DNA of 64,000 nucleotides. Origin: PFJX01 sp964542455. GTDB taxonomy: Bacteria > Pseudomonadota > Gammaproteobacteria > Burkholderiales > Thiobacillaceae. Within the stretch, counting starts at the first letter, position 1, and every line of letters begins with the position of its first letter. Location of the stretch: NCBI GenBank assembly GCA_964542455.1, contig CAZIUC010000006.1, forward strand, positions 70,492 through 134,491, given 5' to 3'. Below, piece after piece: positions 25,040 to 32,600 of the stretch. Position numbers and translations under genes: made by a program. The notes under the pieces were generated by a model that had not been told where the DNA came from, ran no database searches, and saw only the letters and a list, made by a program, of their open reading frames with translations.

Positions 25040-25663
25040 ATGACTGTGAAATGCAAGGCTTCGATGGTCGCCCTCGCGCTGTTGGCGAGCGGCGTCACCA
25101 TCGCCATCGCCGCGGAAAAGGTCCAGGGCGATCCAGCCAAGGCCGAGTCCATCGTTGCCAGCGCGTGCGCCTCCTGCCATGGGCTTGACGGCAACAGCCC
25201 GGTGCCCGGTTTTCCGAAACTGGCGGGCCAGTCGCCCGTGTATCTGCTGCGGGAATTGAAGGAATTCAAACTGGAACACCGAAAGAGCGAGGCCATGGCC
25301 CCCTTCATCGCCAATTTGTCCGAGCAGGATCTGGCCAACCTCGCGCTCTATTTCGCGGCCCGGCAACCCACGCCGGGCGTGGTCACCAAGCCGGAACTGG
25401 TGGCGGCCGGCAAGAAAATCTATCTCGAGGGCAATTCGGACAGCGGTGTGCCTTCCTGCGATGGCTGCCACGCACAGGACGGCGCCGGTTCAGACCGATT
25501 TCCGCGCGTCGCCGGACAGGACGTGGAGTACACGCTGGCACAGATCAAGCTCTATGCGGAACACGTGCGCAAGAATGGGATCAAGGCGATGCGCATCGTC
25601 GCGGAACGCCTGACGGAGCTCGAAGCCGAGGCCGTTGCCCAGTATCTGGCCAGTTTGAAATAA
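25040..25663 (+). CDS. diheme cytochrome c4-type protein
   Basis: 207 residues with a signal peptide (MTVKCKASMVALALLASGVTI region) and two haem c sites: CASCH at about residues 46-50 and CDGCH at about 143-147. Axial Met candidates follow in AMAPFIANLS and AMRIVAE. The pattern GLDGNSPVPGFPKLAGQSP, YLLRELKEFK is typical of cytochrome c4/c553. It should carry electrons in the periplasm, for example between the bc1 complex and a terminal oxidase. It is 21 bases upstream of a second diheme cytochrome gene, so they form one unit. Confidence 0.9.
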   Translation: MTVKCKASMVALALLASGVTIAIAAEKVQGDPAKAESIVASACASCHGLDGNSPVPGFPKLAGQSPVYLLRELKEFKLEHRKSEAMAPFIANLSEQDLANLALYFAARQPTPGVVTKPELVAAGKKIYLEGNSDSGVPSCDGCHAQDGAGSDRFPRVAGQDVEYTLAQIKLYAEHVRKNGIKAMRIVAERLTELEAEAVAQYLASLK

Positions 25664-25684
25664 CCCTTCGCAAGGATGAGTCCC

Positions 25685-26380
25685 ATGAAATTCGCCTCGA
25701 TCTTTATCGCGCTCGGCGTGTTCGTCGCTCCGCATGCCCTCGCCGAATCCACTGCCTTGCCCCACGCCACCGGCATCGAGTCGAAAAACTATGTATGGAA
25801 CACGCGGGACCAGGAGCTGGAGCGTCTTCTCAAGTGCGCGGGCGACAAGGAACGTGGGCAGGTGGCGTATGAGATTTGTCGCGGCTGCCATAAAAACCAC
25901 GCCGAGGGCCGCCCCGATGCGGGCTATCCGCAACTCGCGGGACAACACGTATCTGTGCTGATCAAACAGATGGCGGATGTGCGCCGGGGTCTCCGGGATA
26001 ACCCCCGTATGCACCCGTTCATCGAGGCTAGCTCCGTGCCCCTGGGCGAGATTCCGGATATGGCGGCCTATTTGCACAGCCTGCCGGTGCCGACCAGCAA
26101 CCGCAAGGGGCCGGGCGGCGATCTTGCCCGGGGCAAGGCCTTGTATGGCAAGGACTGCGTGTCCTGCCACGGCGATGCTGGAGAGGGGGATGCCGCCGAG
26201 TTCTATCCCAAGGTGGCCAGCCAGCATTACCCCTATCTTTATCGTGAATCCCTCGATATCCGCGACCTGATGCGGCGCAATGCCAATCCCAAGATGGTCA
26301 GGGTGCTGAAGGGATATAGCGACGAGGACATCGAGGCGGTCAGCGACTATATGTCGCGTTTGCCCCCGGTCAACGATTAA
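25685..26380 (+). CDS. diheme cytochrome c (c4-like)
   Basis: 231 residues from ATG 25685, which has AAGGA upstream at good spacing; the ATG at 25676 is part of that site. A signal peptide ends near HALA. Haem sites are CRGCH in the first half and CVSCH in the second, with Met ligand candidates in PRMHPFIEAS and NPKMVRVLKGYS. It is most like cytochrome c4 relatives that accompany the previous gene; a periplasmic electron carrier role is inferred. Confidence 0.88.
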   Translation: MKFASIFIALGVFVAPHALAESTALPHATGIESKNYVWNTRDQELERLLKCAGDKERGQVAYEICRGCHKNHAEGRPDAGYPQLAGQHVSVLIKQMADVRRGLRDNPRMHPFIEASSVPLGEIPDMAAYLHSLPVPTSNRKGPGGDLARGKALYGKDCVSCHGDAGEGDAAEFYPKVASQHYPYLYRESLDIRDLMRRNANPKMVRVLKGYSDEDIEAVSDYMSRLPPVND

Positions 26381-26567
26381 GACGACGGCACGACCAGTCT
26401 CGGCGTGCCCGCGCCGGCAGCAATAATAGTCCGGCCGCCGTGAAGAGGGCGGACAGCATCTATACCGAGTCGGCTCAGGTGGGGGAGTTCACACTTTATG
26501 CGTAGACCGGAGCGATGGCTTTTTCCGGTTCCTCCGCCGGCCCGGTTTCACCCCGGTAAGGCGAGAT
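26381..26567. other. non-coding stretch
   Basis: No supported gene between the cytochrome gene and the nifS relic. Fragments in several frames do not form a recognisable protein. Confidence 0.4.
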
Positions 26568-26866
26568 CTAGCGCAGTTGCGCGATGATTTCCAAGGTGAC
26601 TTCGATGACCCGATCGATTTCCGCCTCGGTGGTGTAGAGCGACAGCGTGAAGCGGTTGGTGACGTCGCCAGTGGGGAAAGCGCGCGGCACCTTGGCCAGG
26701 ATGCCGGCTTCCAGCTTGTCGCGCAGGCGGCGCACTTCGGTGTTCTCCTGGCGCATCGACGCCAGCGCCAGTTCGCAGGCCTTGCCGAGAGCGGCAATGG
26801 CGGCGGTGTTTTCCGTGCCGGCGCGTCGCCCGCCGACGGCCTGCAAAGCCTCGGGCTCCATAACCA
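26568..26866 (-). pseudogene. nifS: nifS relic (cysteine desulfurase) with internal deletion
   Basis: Minus-strand reading: VGGRRAGTENTAAIAALGKA then CELALASMRQENTEVRRLRD, KLEAGILAKVPRAFPTGDVT, NRF, and LSLYTTEAEIDRVIEVTLEI to TAG at 26568. This is the C-terminal third of NifS; the join NRF|TLSLYTTEAEID removes the segment holding the catalytic Cys loop (SSGSACTSG in functional NifS). The N-terminal two thirds with the PLP lysine are gone. It is placed after a nifU fragment in the normal nifU-nifS order. Confidence 0.82.
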
Positions 26867-26879
26867 AGCAGTGCCTCTT

Positions 26880-27015
26880 TTCCGGCGGCAGACTCGAGAT
26901 AAGCGGCGATGTCCTGGAGGCTGACCTTGAGCGCGGCGTCCAGCGTCATGCCCCTGATGATCTCGGTCAGCGCCGAACTGGAGGCAATGGCGGAATCGCA
27001 ACCAAAGGTCTGGAA
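26880..27015 (-). pseudogene. nifU: nifU relic (scaffold domain fragment)
   Basis: Minus-strand reading: FQTFGCDSAIASSSALTEII then RGMTLDAALKVSLQDIAAYL. This is the IscU-like part of NifU (usual form FGCGSAIASSSALTEMIKGMTLDEALK..NxDIADYL). About 45 codons remain. The upstream side ends at a decayed GCCGGC repeat (about 27008-27026), which suggests the repeat marks the break. Confidence 0.82.
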
Positions 27016-27097
27016 GCCTGCGCTACAGGGCGGCCTTCGCATTGTTGGCGTCTCTTGCCTGGATCGTCCTGTCTCCACTTCCGCAAAGGAAACCACC

Positions 27098-27499
27098 ATG
27101 TCCCGCATCGGCATATCTTTCGGTAGCAGCAACGGCAATACCCGCCGCATCGCCAAGATGATCAAGAAGCGCTACGACGACGACACCATGGCCGACGCGC
27201 TCAACGTCAACAAGGCCACGCCGGAGCTGGTGGCCAGTTACGACTACCTGATTCTCGGCACACCGACTTTAGGTGAGGGAGCTCTGCCCTGACTCGACGC
27301 CGATTGTCAGCAACGGAGTTGCGCGTAGTTCCTGCCACAGTTGCGGGACGTCGATTTCACCGGCAAGACCGTCGCCCTCTATCGCCTGGGTGACCCCGAA
27401 AAATACCCGGAAAACTTCGTCGATGCGCTCGATTGGCTGATCGACAAGCCGACAGGCTTCCACGAGAATGGCTCGCCCATCCGGGCGCCTTTCAAATAA
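27098..27499 (+). pseudogene. flavodoxin relic (NifF-like)
   Basis: ATG 27098 opens ISFGSSNGNTRRIAKMIKKR and NVNKATPELVASYDYLILGT then PTLGEG, but reaches a TGA at 27290. A second frame further on reads LPQLRDVDFTGKTVALYRLG, DPEKYPENFVDALDWLIDKP and ends with TAA at 27497-27499. Together they match a long-chain flavodoxin of the NifF type, with a lesion around 27285-27340 and no normal C-terminal end. The FMN phosphate loop is also altered (SSNGNT for SDTGNT). The gene is unlikely to be functional. Confidence 0.78.
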
Positions 27500-27514
27500 T
27501 TTTCAGGAGATACC

Positions 27515-28063
27515 ATGCGCCATCTAGCCCTTTGTCTTGTCCTTGCCGCCGCCGCCCCTCTGGCCAGCGCCGGCTGCGTGCCCGTCATCGGCACTGTCAT
27601 ACTGACCCCGGAAAATCCGGGCACCTGTACCGTGCAGGACATGCAGGTGGGGGGGCAGTGGGCGGGCCTGAACTTCCTGGGTAATTACGACCCCTCGAAC
27701 CCCGTGTGCTTCAACAGCAAACTCAAACTGGTCGGCCTGCCGGCAATCAACGGCCATTCCGGCGTGACCTCGGAAATGATGGGCAGCCTGCTACCCGGCG
27801 GCGGCGTCGCGGCCAGCCCGGCCGGCGTCCAGGAATACCGGAAAGTCCTGACCGCTCGCAGCACCTTCTCACTGGGCGGCACCCGCTTCTATGCCGCCGA
27901 GGTGATCATCGACACCGGCAATGGTCAGATGGTCACCGAGCAAAGCGTCATTACCAACACCGACGGCAAAGGCTTGCTCAAGAACGCCACGGGTGGTTTC
28001 ACCATCCTGGGCAACAGCATCGGCGAGACCGCCCGTGTGCAAGGCCAACTCTGCACGAAGTAA
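27515..28063 (+). CDS. secreted protein of unknown function
   Basis: 182 residues with a clear signal peptide (HLALCLVLAAAAPLASAGC). The mature part is rich in Gly, Thr and Val, has cysteines near the start (GCVPV, TCTVQ, VCFNS) and one at the end (LCTK), and looks beta-rich. TTTTCAGGAGATACC gives a good ribosome binding site. I do not recognise a family; similar small periplasmic or extracellular beta proteins are common in Betaproteobacteria. A hairpin at 28074-28101 follows. Confidence 0.6.
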   Translation: MRHLALCLVLAAAAPLASAGCVPVIGTVILTPENPGTCTVQDMQVGGQWAGLNFLGNYDPSNPVCFNSKLKLVGLPAINGHSGVTSEMMGSLLPGGGVAASPAGVQEYRKVLTARSTFSLGGTRFYAAEVIIDTGNGQMVTEQSVITNTDGKGLLKNATGGFTILGNSIGETARVQGQLCTK

Positions 28064-28073
28064 GTCGACTGGC

Positions 28074-28101
28074 GCGGCGTCGCCCTCATCGGTGACGCCG
28101 C
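28074..28101 (+). terminator. hairpin after the secreted-protein gene
   Basis: An 11-bp stem GCGGCGTCGCC/GGTGACGCCGC (one G-T pair) with loop CTCATC, 11 bases past the stop. There is no T run, so it may stall or protect the transcript rather than end it by itself. Confidence 0.4.
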
Positions 28102-28280
28102 CTTGCTGAAGGCTGCCTGCCGCGCCTCGCGGTGGGATGATCCAACCCCCATTAAAGGGGATCGGGGCTTGGCGGTAAGCTCCCGGATTTCCCGCGCCAC
28201 CGCGCTTTCATCAACGACTTCGCCCGCCTCGCCAAGCGCGTTGCCGAAGCCGCCCTCCGTGCCCAAGGAGCGACCAGTCT

Positions 28281-28964
28281 ATGGACGAGAAAGCCAGGCA
28301 TGAATTTCTGCAAATGGTGGCCAGCTACCAGAAACGCGGCGACCCCACCGGATGGTGCGACAAGGTTTACCGCGACGCCGGCGGCGACTTCAGGGCCGTT
28401 TTCTGGGCGGATCTGGCGCCCAATCCTTTTCTCGTTTCCTGGCTGGAAGATCATCCGGTTTCCGGCGCGCGTTTGCGGGCGGTGACGATAGGCTGCGGTG
28501 TGGGCGATGATGCGGAGGCCCTGGCGGCCCACGGCTATCAAGTCACCGCCTTCGACATCGCTCCAGCCGCCATTGACTTGTGCCGCAAGCGGTATCCCGA
28601 TAGCGGCGTGGCGTATCTGGTGGCCGACCTGTTCGACCACCCGCCTGCTTGGACACAGGGGTTTGACCTGGTTTATGAATGCAACACGATCCAGATATTG
28701 CCTGGTGAATATCGGCTCCGCGCCTTGAATGCGATCGCGGACCTGGTGACCGCGGGCGGCATCGCGCTGGTCTCGTGCAGAAGCCGGCAGGCCGGGGAAA
28801 TGGAAAACGCGTTTCCTCTGCCCCTGGATCGGGCGGAAATAAACGGATTCGTTCGTGCCGGACTCAGAGAATTGACTTTCGTGGCTTACGACGACGATCA
28901 GGACCCGCCGGTGCCTCACTTTTTTGCCAGCTACAGCAGGCCGATTCAAGGCAATTCGGAATAG
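28281..28964 (+). CDS. class I SAM-dependent methyltransferase
   Basis: 227 residues with AAGGAG at 28265-28270 before ATG 28281. The SAM motif I region reads RAVTIGCGVGDDAEALAAHG, followed by the acidic residue in VTAFDIAPAAIDLCRKRYPD and motif IV-like FDLVYECNTIQIL. The fold resembles thiopurine/small-molecule methyltransferases (Methyltransf_25/TPMT-like). The substrate is unknown. It is a lone gene between relics, with intact codons and domain, so it is probably functional cargo of the accessory block. Confidence 0.8.
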   Translation: MDEKARHEFLQMVASYQKRGDPTGWCDKVYRDAGGDFRAVFWADLAPNPFLVSWLEDHPVSGARLRAVTIGCGVGDDAEALAAHGYQVTAFDIAPAAIDLCRKRYPDSGVAYLVADLFDHPPAWTQGFDLVYECNTIQILPGEYRLRALNAIADLVTAGGIALVSCRSRQAGEMENAFPLPLDRAEINGFVRAGLRELTFVAYDDDQDPPVPHFFASYSRPIQGNSE

Positions 28965-28988
28965 CAGGCCACCAAGCTCGTTCTGCGT

Positions 28989-29207
28989 TTATCTCCGCCG
29001 GTGCTTGATCTTCTTCACAACCTTGCCCGCCACGTAGGCGGCGAATTCATCGATGTTTTCCTAGCCCCGCTTCACCGCGAGCTCCGCCAGCGCGTTAATC
29101 AGGCAACGAGCCTGTTCGATCTCGGCGAAGCGTCTGCCGCGGGTGACACAACGTTCGCCATCGTCGCGGCAGACGGTTTTGCCTTTGCAGGGGGTGAAGG
29201 TGGGCAT
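28989..29207 (-). pseudogene. small Cys-containing gene broken by one stop codon
   Basis: Minus strand, ATG 29207 to TAA 28989, 73 codons: PTFTPCKGKTVCRDDGERCV, then RRFAEIEQARCLINALAELA, VKRG, TAG at 29061-29063, ENIDEFAAYVAGKVVKKIKH. One in-frame TAG interrupts an otherwise continuous small protein with a three-cysteine N-terminus. I do not recognise a named family with certainty; small proteins of this kind accompany Fe-S or nif genes, and the position among nif relics supports that reading. Read-through or a sequencing error would restore it. Confidence 0.55.
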
Positions 29208-29256
29208 GGGGCGTTACAAGTGGGTGGTCGGGTGAGGCCGGGGCCGATTGGGTCAG

Positions 29257-29346
29257 TGTAGCGCCGGCATCCTTGCCGGCGTCTTTGAAAACAGCCGGCT
29301 GGCCCTAAAGGATACCGGCCTTCTGGGCCATAAAGCCGGCGCTACA
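29257..29346. repeat. GCCGGC palindromic repeat (family A), copy 3 with internal insertion
   Basis: Begins TGTAGCGCCGGCATCC and ends AAGCCGGCGCTACA like copies 1 and 2, but about 30 extra bases lie between CAGCCGGCTGG and AAGCCGGCG. It lies upstream of the sensor kinase gene. Confidence 0.8.
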
Positions 29347-29529
29347 GGTGGGGTCGCCCGCCTGGCCTCGGCTTCTGAACTGAATGAAGTCGCGGCGAAA
29401 AGTGGCGCTACCCGGCATGGCCTCGTGGTGGTGCTTCCTTGTCCGTCAAGCCCCGTTTTTATAAATTTTTTACCTGAGCCTGGATACCATGACCTTCCGG
29501 ACAACTTTGGTGATCAGGTAACTGTGCGA

Positions 29530-31005
29530 ATGAAGCCCTATGGGTTGGTGAAATATGGGCCTGGAATCATGGGCGGCATTGCGCTCACGCTGCTGATTTC
29601 ACCCTTTCGGGCGGCCATCGATTTTTCCAATATTGCCTTGCTCTATGTCCTGCTGGTGGTTGTAACGGCCATCTGGTCTGGGCGTGGCCCGGCCATTGTC
29701 ACGGCATTTCTGGGATCACTGGCGTTCGCTTATGTTTTCGTCCCACCCTACTTTTCCCTGGCCATCACTGAAGTCCAGCACCTCGTCAGCGCGCTGATCA
29801 TGCTGGTGGTGGCGCTGCTGGTGGGGCATCTGACCTCCAAGCTGAAAAACCATGTCGAGTCCGCCGAGGCGAGAGAGCGGCATTCGCGCGCCTTGTACCT
29901 GTTGGCCAGCCAACTGACGGCCACTCAGACCGCCGAGGAGGTACAGAACATCAGCAGGCATTTTCTGACGACACTGTTCTCCGCGGAAAACGTCAGGATA
30001 CTTTCCCCGGACACCTTCGACGATCTCCCCGCGCCCTTGAGTCCGGCTAGCCTGGCGGACATCATCGCCAGCCGGAACCTGGCCACGCTGCCTGTCCCAG
30101 ATACGACGCGGTCTTACATGGTGTTGCCGCTGCGCATGTCGCGGGGATTGCAAGGCGTCCTCATCTTCACCCTGGACGCCCCGGGTGTGGTGACTGGCTA
30201 TATCAGGGAATCGCTGGAAACCATGTCTTCGGTGGTCGCGGTAGCCCTGGAGCGCGTCCATTACGCCGAACTGGCCAAGGACACGGAGGTAAGAATGGCC
30301 TCCGAGACCCTGCGCAGCACCATACTTTCAGCACTTTCCCACGATTTGCGCACCCCGCTCACAGCTTTGGTGGGCCTGGCCGATACGTTGGCGGAGGGGC
30401 GGGCCGCGCAGCCCGACAAGCAGCGGGCCATGATGCTGGCCATCCGCGATCAGGCGCTTGGCATCAACCGGCTGGTCGGCAATCTTTTGGAAATGGCCCG
30501 CCTGCAATCCGGCGCGGTCACCCTCAACAAGGAATGGCAACCGGTGGAGGAGGTCATAGGCGCCAGCCTGCAACAGTTGCGGCTGCAACTCGAAGGGCAT
30601 TGCGTCACGGTCAAGATCATGCCGGCGCTGCCGCCGGTCGAATTCGACGCTGTCCTGGTCGAGCGCGCGATCTGCAATCTGCTGGAGAACGCCACCAAGT
30701 ACAGCCCGCCGGACAGCGAAATCATCCTGTCGGCGGAGCAATTGCACGAGTGGCTGGAGATCGCTATTTGCGACCGCGGCAAGGGCTTGCCGAAAGGCGA
30801 CGTAACCGAACTCTTCGGTGTGTTTCGCCGCGGCCAGCGCGAGTCGAACATCCCTGGCCTCGGCTTGGGCCTGGCCATCGTCCGCAGCATCGTCGAAGCA
30901 CATGGCGGTAGCGTCGATGCGCACAACCGCAAGGACGGCGGCGCCTGCTTCAGATTCTGGCTGCCGCTGGGGCAGCCACCCGCCGAACTGGCGGCGGAAG
31001 CATGA
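29530..31005 (+). CDS. KdpD-like sensor histidine kinase lacking the N-terminal KdpD domain
   Basis: 491 residues from ATG 29530 (MKPYGLVKYGPG). In-frame codons upstream run into a repeat and are unlikely to be coding. Four closely spaced transmembrane segments form a DUF4118 region (LLYVLLVVVTAIWSGRGPAI, FAYVFVPPYFSLAI). A GAF-like region follows, then HisKA with the phospho-His in LSALSHDLRTPLTALVGLAD and an HATPase domain (NLLENATKYSP, GLGLGLAIVRSIVEAHGG). Full KdpD has an additional cytoplasmic N-terminal part of about 400 residues (KdpD and Usp domains), absent here. It overlaps its regulator by 4 bases and leads into fixABCX and kup. Confidence 0.9.
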   Translation: MKPYGLVKYGPGIMGGIALTLLISPFRAAIDFSNIALLYVLLVVVTAIWSGRGPAIVTAFLGSLAFAYVFVPPYFSLAITEVQHLVSALIMLVVALLVGHLTSKLKNHVESAEARERHSRALYLLASQLTATQTAEEVQNISRHFLTTLFSAENVRILSPDTFDDLPAPLSPASLADIIASRNLATLPVPDTTRSYMVLPLRMSRGLQGVLIFTLDAPGVVTGYIRESLETMSSVVAVALERVHYAELAKDTEVRMASETLRSTILSALSHDLRTPLTALVGLADTLAEGRAAQPDKQRAMMLAIRDQALGINRLVGNLLEMARLQSGAVTLNKEWQPVEEVIGASLQQLRLQLEGHCVTVKIMPALPPVEFDAVLVERAICNLLENATKYSPPDSEIILSAEQLHEWLEIAICDRGKGLPKGDVTELFGVFRRGQRESNIPGLGLGLAIVRSIVEAHGGSVDAHNRKDGGACFRFWLPLGQPPAELAAEA

Positions 31006-31715
31006 GCGAAAATATGAACGAAGACATGAGCGAAGGCGCGCGGATACTGCTGGTCGAGGACGACCGGCACATCCGGCAATTCGTCGCCTCCGCCCTGGAG
31101 AGCGAGGGGTATCGCATCGCCACCGCCGCTTCCGTGCGCGAGGCCAATCTCGCGCTGGAGCACAACCAGCCCGATCTGGTGGTGCTTGATCTGGGCTTGC
31201 CTGACCGGGATGGGCTCGAATTCATCCGGGATTATCGGGGCTGGTCCGCGACACCGATCCTGGTGCTCTCCGCGCGCGCGTTGGAGAGCGAGAAGGTGAC
31301 CGCGCTCGATGTCGGCGCCGATGACTATCTGACCAAGCCCTTTGGCGTGTCGGAATTGCTGGCGCGGGTGCGCGCCCAGTTGCGCCGCCGCCTGGGTTGG
31401 ACCGAGCGGGAACAGCCGCTGATTCGTTTCGGCGACTTCGAGATCGACTGCATCGGGCGGGTGGTCCGGCGCGCGGGTGAAGTCATCCATCTGACCCAGA
31501 TCGAATACCGCCTGCTGCTCTGCCTGGCCACCCATCCCGGCCGGGTGATGACCCACCGCCAGTTGCTCGCCCAGGTATGGGGCGCCGAAGCGGTGGAAAG
31601 CCATCAATACCTGCGGGTCTATGTTGGCCATCTGCGCCAGAAGATCGAATCCGAACCGGCCCGGCCGCGCCACATCCTCACCGAAAGTGGCGTCGGTTAC
31701 CGCTTCCAACCCTGA
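31002..31715 (+). CDS. KdpE-like response regulator (OmpR/PhoB family)
   Basis: 237 residues starting in the ATGA overlap with the kinase gene. The receiver domain has phospho-Asp in LVVLDLGLPDRDGLEFIR and the Lys of DYLTKPFGVSELLARVRAQL. The winged-helix DNA-binding domain reads LTQIEYRLLLCLATHPGRVM and QYLRVYVGHLRQKIE, ending GVGYRFQ. It resembles KdpE most. It ends only 16 bases before fixA, so it is probably cotranscribed with fixABCX and kup and may regulate them. No kdpFABC genes are in the window. Confidence 0.92.
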   Translation: MSENMNEDMSEGARILLVEDDRHIRQFVASALESEGYRIATAASVREANLALEHNQPDLVVLDLGLPDRDGLEFIRDYRGWSATPILVLSARALESEKVTALDVGADDYLTKPFGVSELLARVRAQLRRRLGWTEREQPLIRFGDFEIDCIGRVVRRAGEVIHLTQIEYRLLLCLATHPGRVMTHRQLLAQVWGAEAVESHQYLRVYVGHLRQKIESEPARPRHILTESGVGYRFQP

Positions 31716-31731
31716 CCTGGCGGCAACCACC

Positions 31732-32586
31732 ATGCACATCGTCGTTTGCATCAAGCAGGTTCCAGACAGCGCCCAGATCCGGGTGCATCCGGTGACCAAC
31801 ACCATCATGCGCCAGGGGGTACCCGCCATCGTCAACCCCTACGATCTGTTCGCCATCGAGGCGGCCCTGCGCCTGAAGGACGCGCTGGGCGGCAGGGTGA
31901 CGGTCATGAGCATGGGGCCGGCCCAGGCCGAACCCGCCATGCGCAGAGCCATTTCCCTGGGCTGCGACGAGGCCATTCTGGTGACCGATCGCATCTTTGC
32001 CGGCGCCGATACCCTGGCCACGTCCTATGTGCTGGCCTCGGCCATCCGCACCCTCGACAAGGTGTCGCCCGTCGACCTGGTGTTCACCGGCAAGCAGACC
32101 ATCGATGGCGATACCGCTCAGGTCGGGCCGGGTATCGCCAAGCGTCTGGACATGCAGTTGCTGACCTATGTCTCGCGCATCGTCGAAGTCGATCCGGCGC
32201 GGCGGCGCATCGTCGTCGAGCGCCGCGCCGAAGGGGGGGTGCAGGTGCTGGAGACGGCCTTACCGGCGCTGGTCACCATGCTGGAAGGCGGCCAGGAAAT
32301 TCGCTTCGCGGCAACGCCCGACATGTTTCGGGCGGCCCGGGCGAGCATCCACCACTGGGACCGGAACGCGGCCGGCATCGAGGACATCAAGCTGGTCGGA
32401 TTGAAGGGCAGCCCCACCATCGTCAGCCGCGTGTTCGGGCCAACACCACGCGCGGACAAGGCCAAGCCGGTCGCCTTCGATCCGGCCGATCCGGACGGCA
32501 GCGCCGCCAGCCTGCTGGCGCGTCTTCTCGATGAAATGCCGAAAGCCCGCAAGGAACTTGAACAACGCCGCGCGGGAACGCGATAA
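31732..32586 (+). CDS. fixA: electron transfer flavoprotein beta subunit FixA
   Basis: 284 residues from ATG 31732. MHIVVCIKQVPDSAQIRVHP and the motif AIRTLDKVSPVDLVFTGKQT, DGDTAQVGPGIAKRLDMQLL are typical of ETF-beta/FixA. Together with FixB it binds FAD and takes part in flavin-based electron bifurcation with FixC and FixX: NADH oxidation drives reduction of ferredoxin/flavodoxin and quinone, supplying low-potential electrons, classically to nitrogenase. It lies 16 bases after the response regulator and 14 bases before fixB. Confidence 0.95.
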   Translation: MHIVVCIKQVPDSAQIRVHPVTNTIMRQGVPAIVNPYDLFAIEAALRLKDALGGRVTVMSMGPAQAEPAMRRAISLGCDEAILVTDRIFAGADTLATSYVLASAIRTLDKVSPVDLVFTGKQTIDGDTAQVGPGIAKRLDMQLLTYVSRIVEVDPARRRIVVERRAEGGVQVLETALPALVTMLEGGQEIRFAATPDMFRAARASIHHWDRNAAGIEDIKLVGLKGSPTIVSRVFGPTPRADKAKPVAFDPADPDGSAASLLARLLDEMPKARKELEQRRAGTR

Positions 32587-32600
32587 CCGCGCTCACCACC

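Noticed and set aside
28150..28280. Possible gene remnant (FINDFARLAKRVAEAALRAQG) before the methyltransferase
   Set aside because: It looks like the end of a flavodoxin-type or reductase protein, but the preceding sequence is not coherent and the family is uncertain.
29248..29529. N-terminal extension of the KdpD-like kinase by 94 codons
   Set aside because: The extension is encoded by the GCCGGC repeat and low-complexity sequence; ATG 29530 is directly before the membrane domain.
30450..31835. Minus-strand open frame opposite the KdpDE-like genes
   Set aside because: The kinase, regulator and fixA genes on the plus strand are clear; the antisense frame has no recognisable domain.
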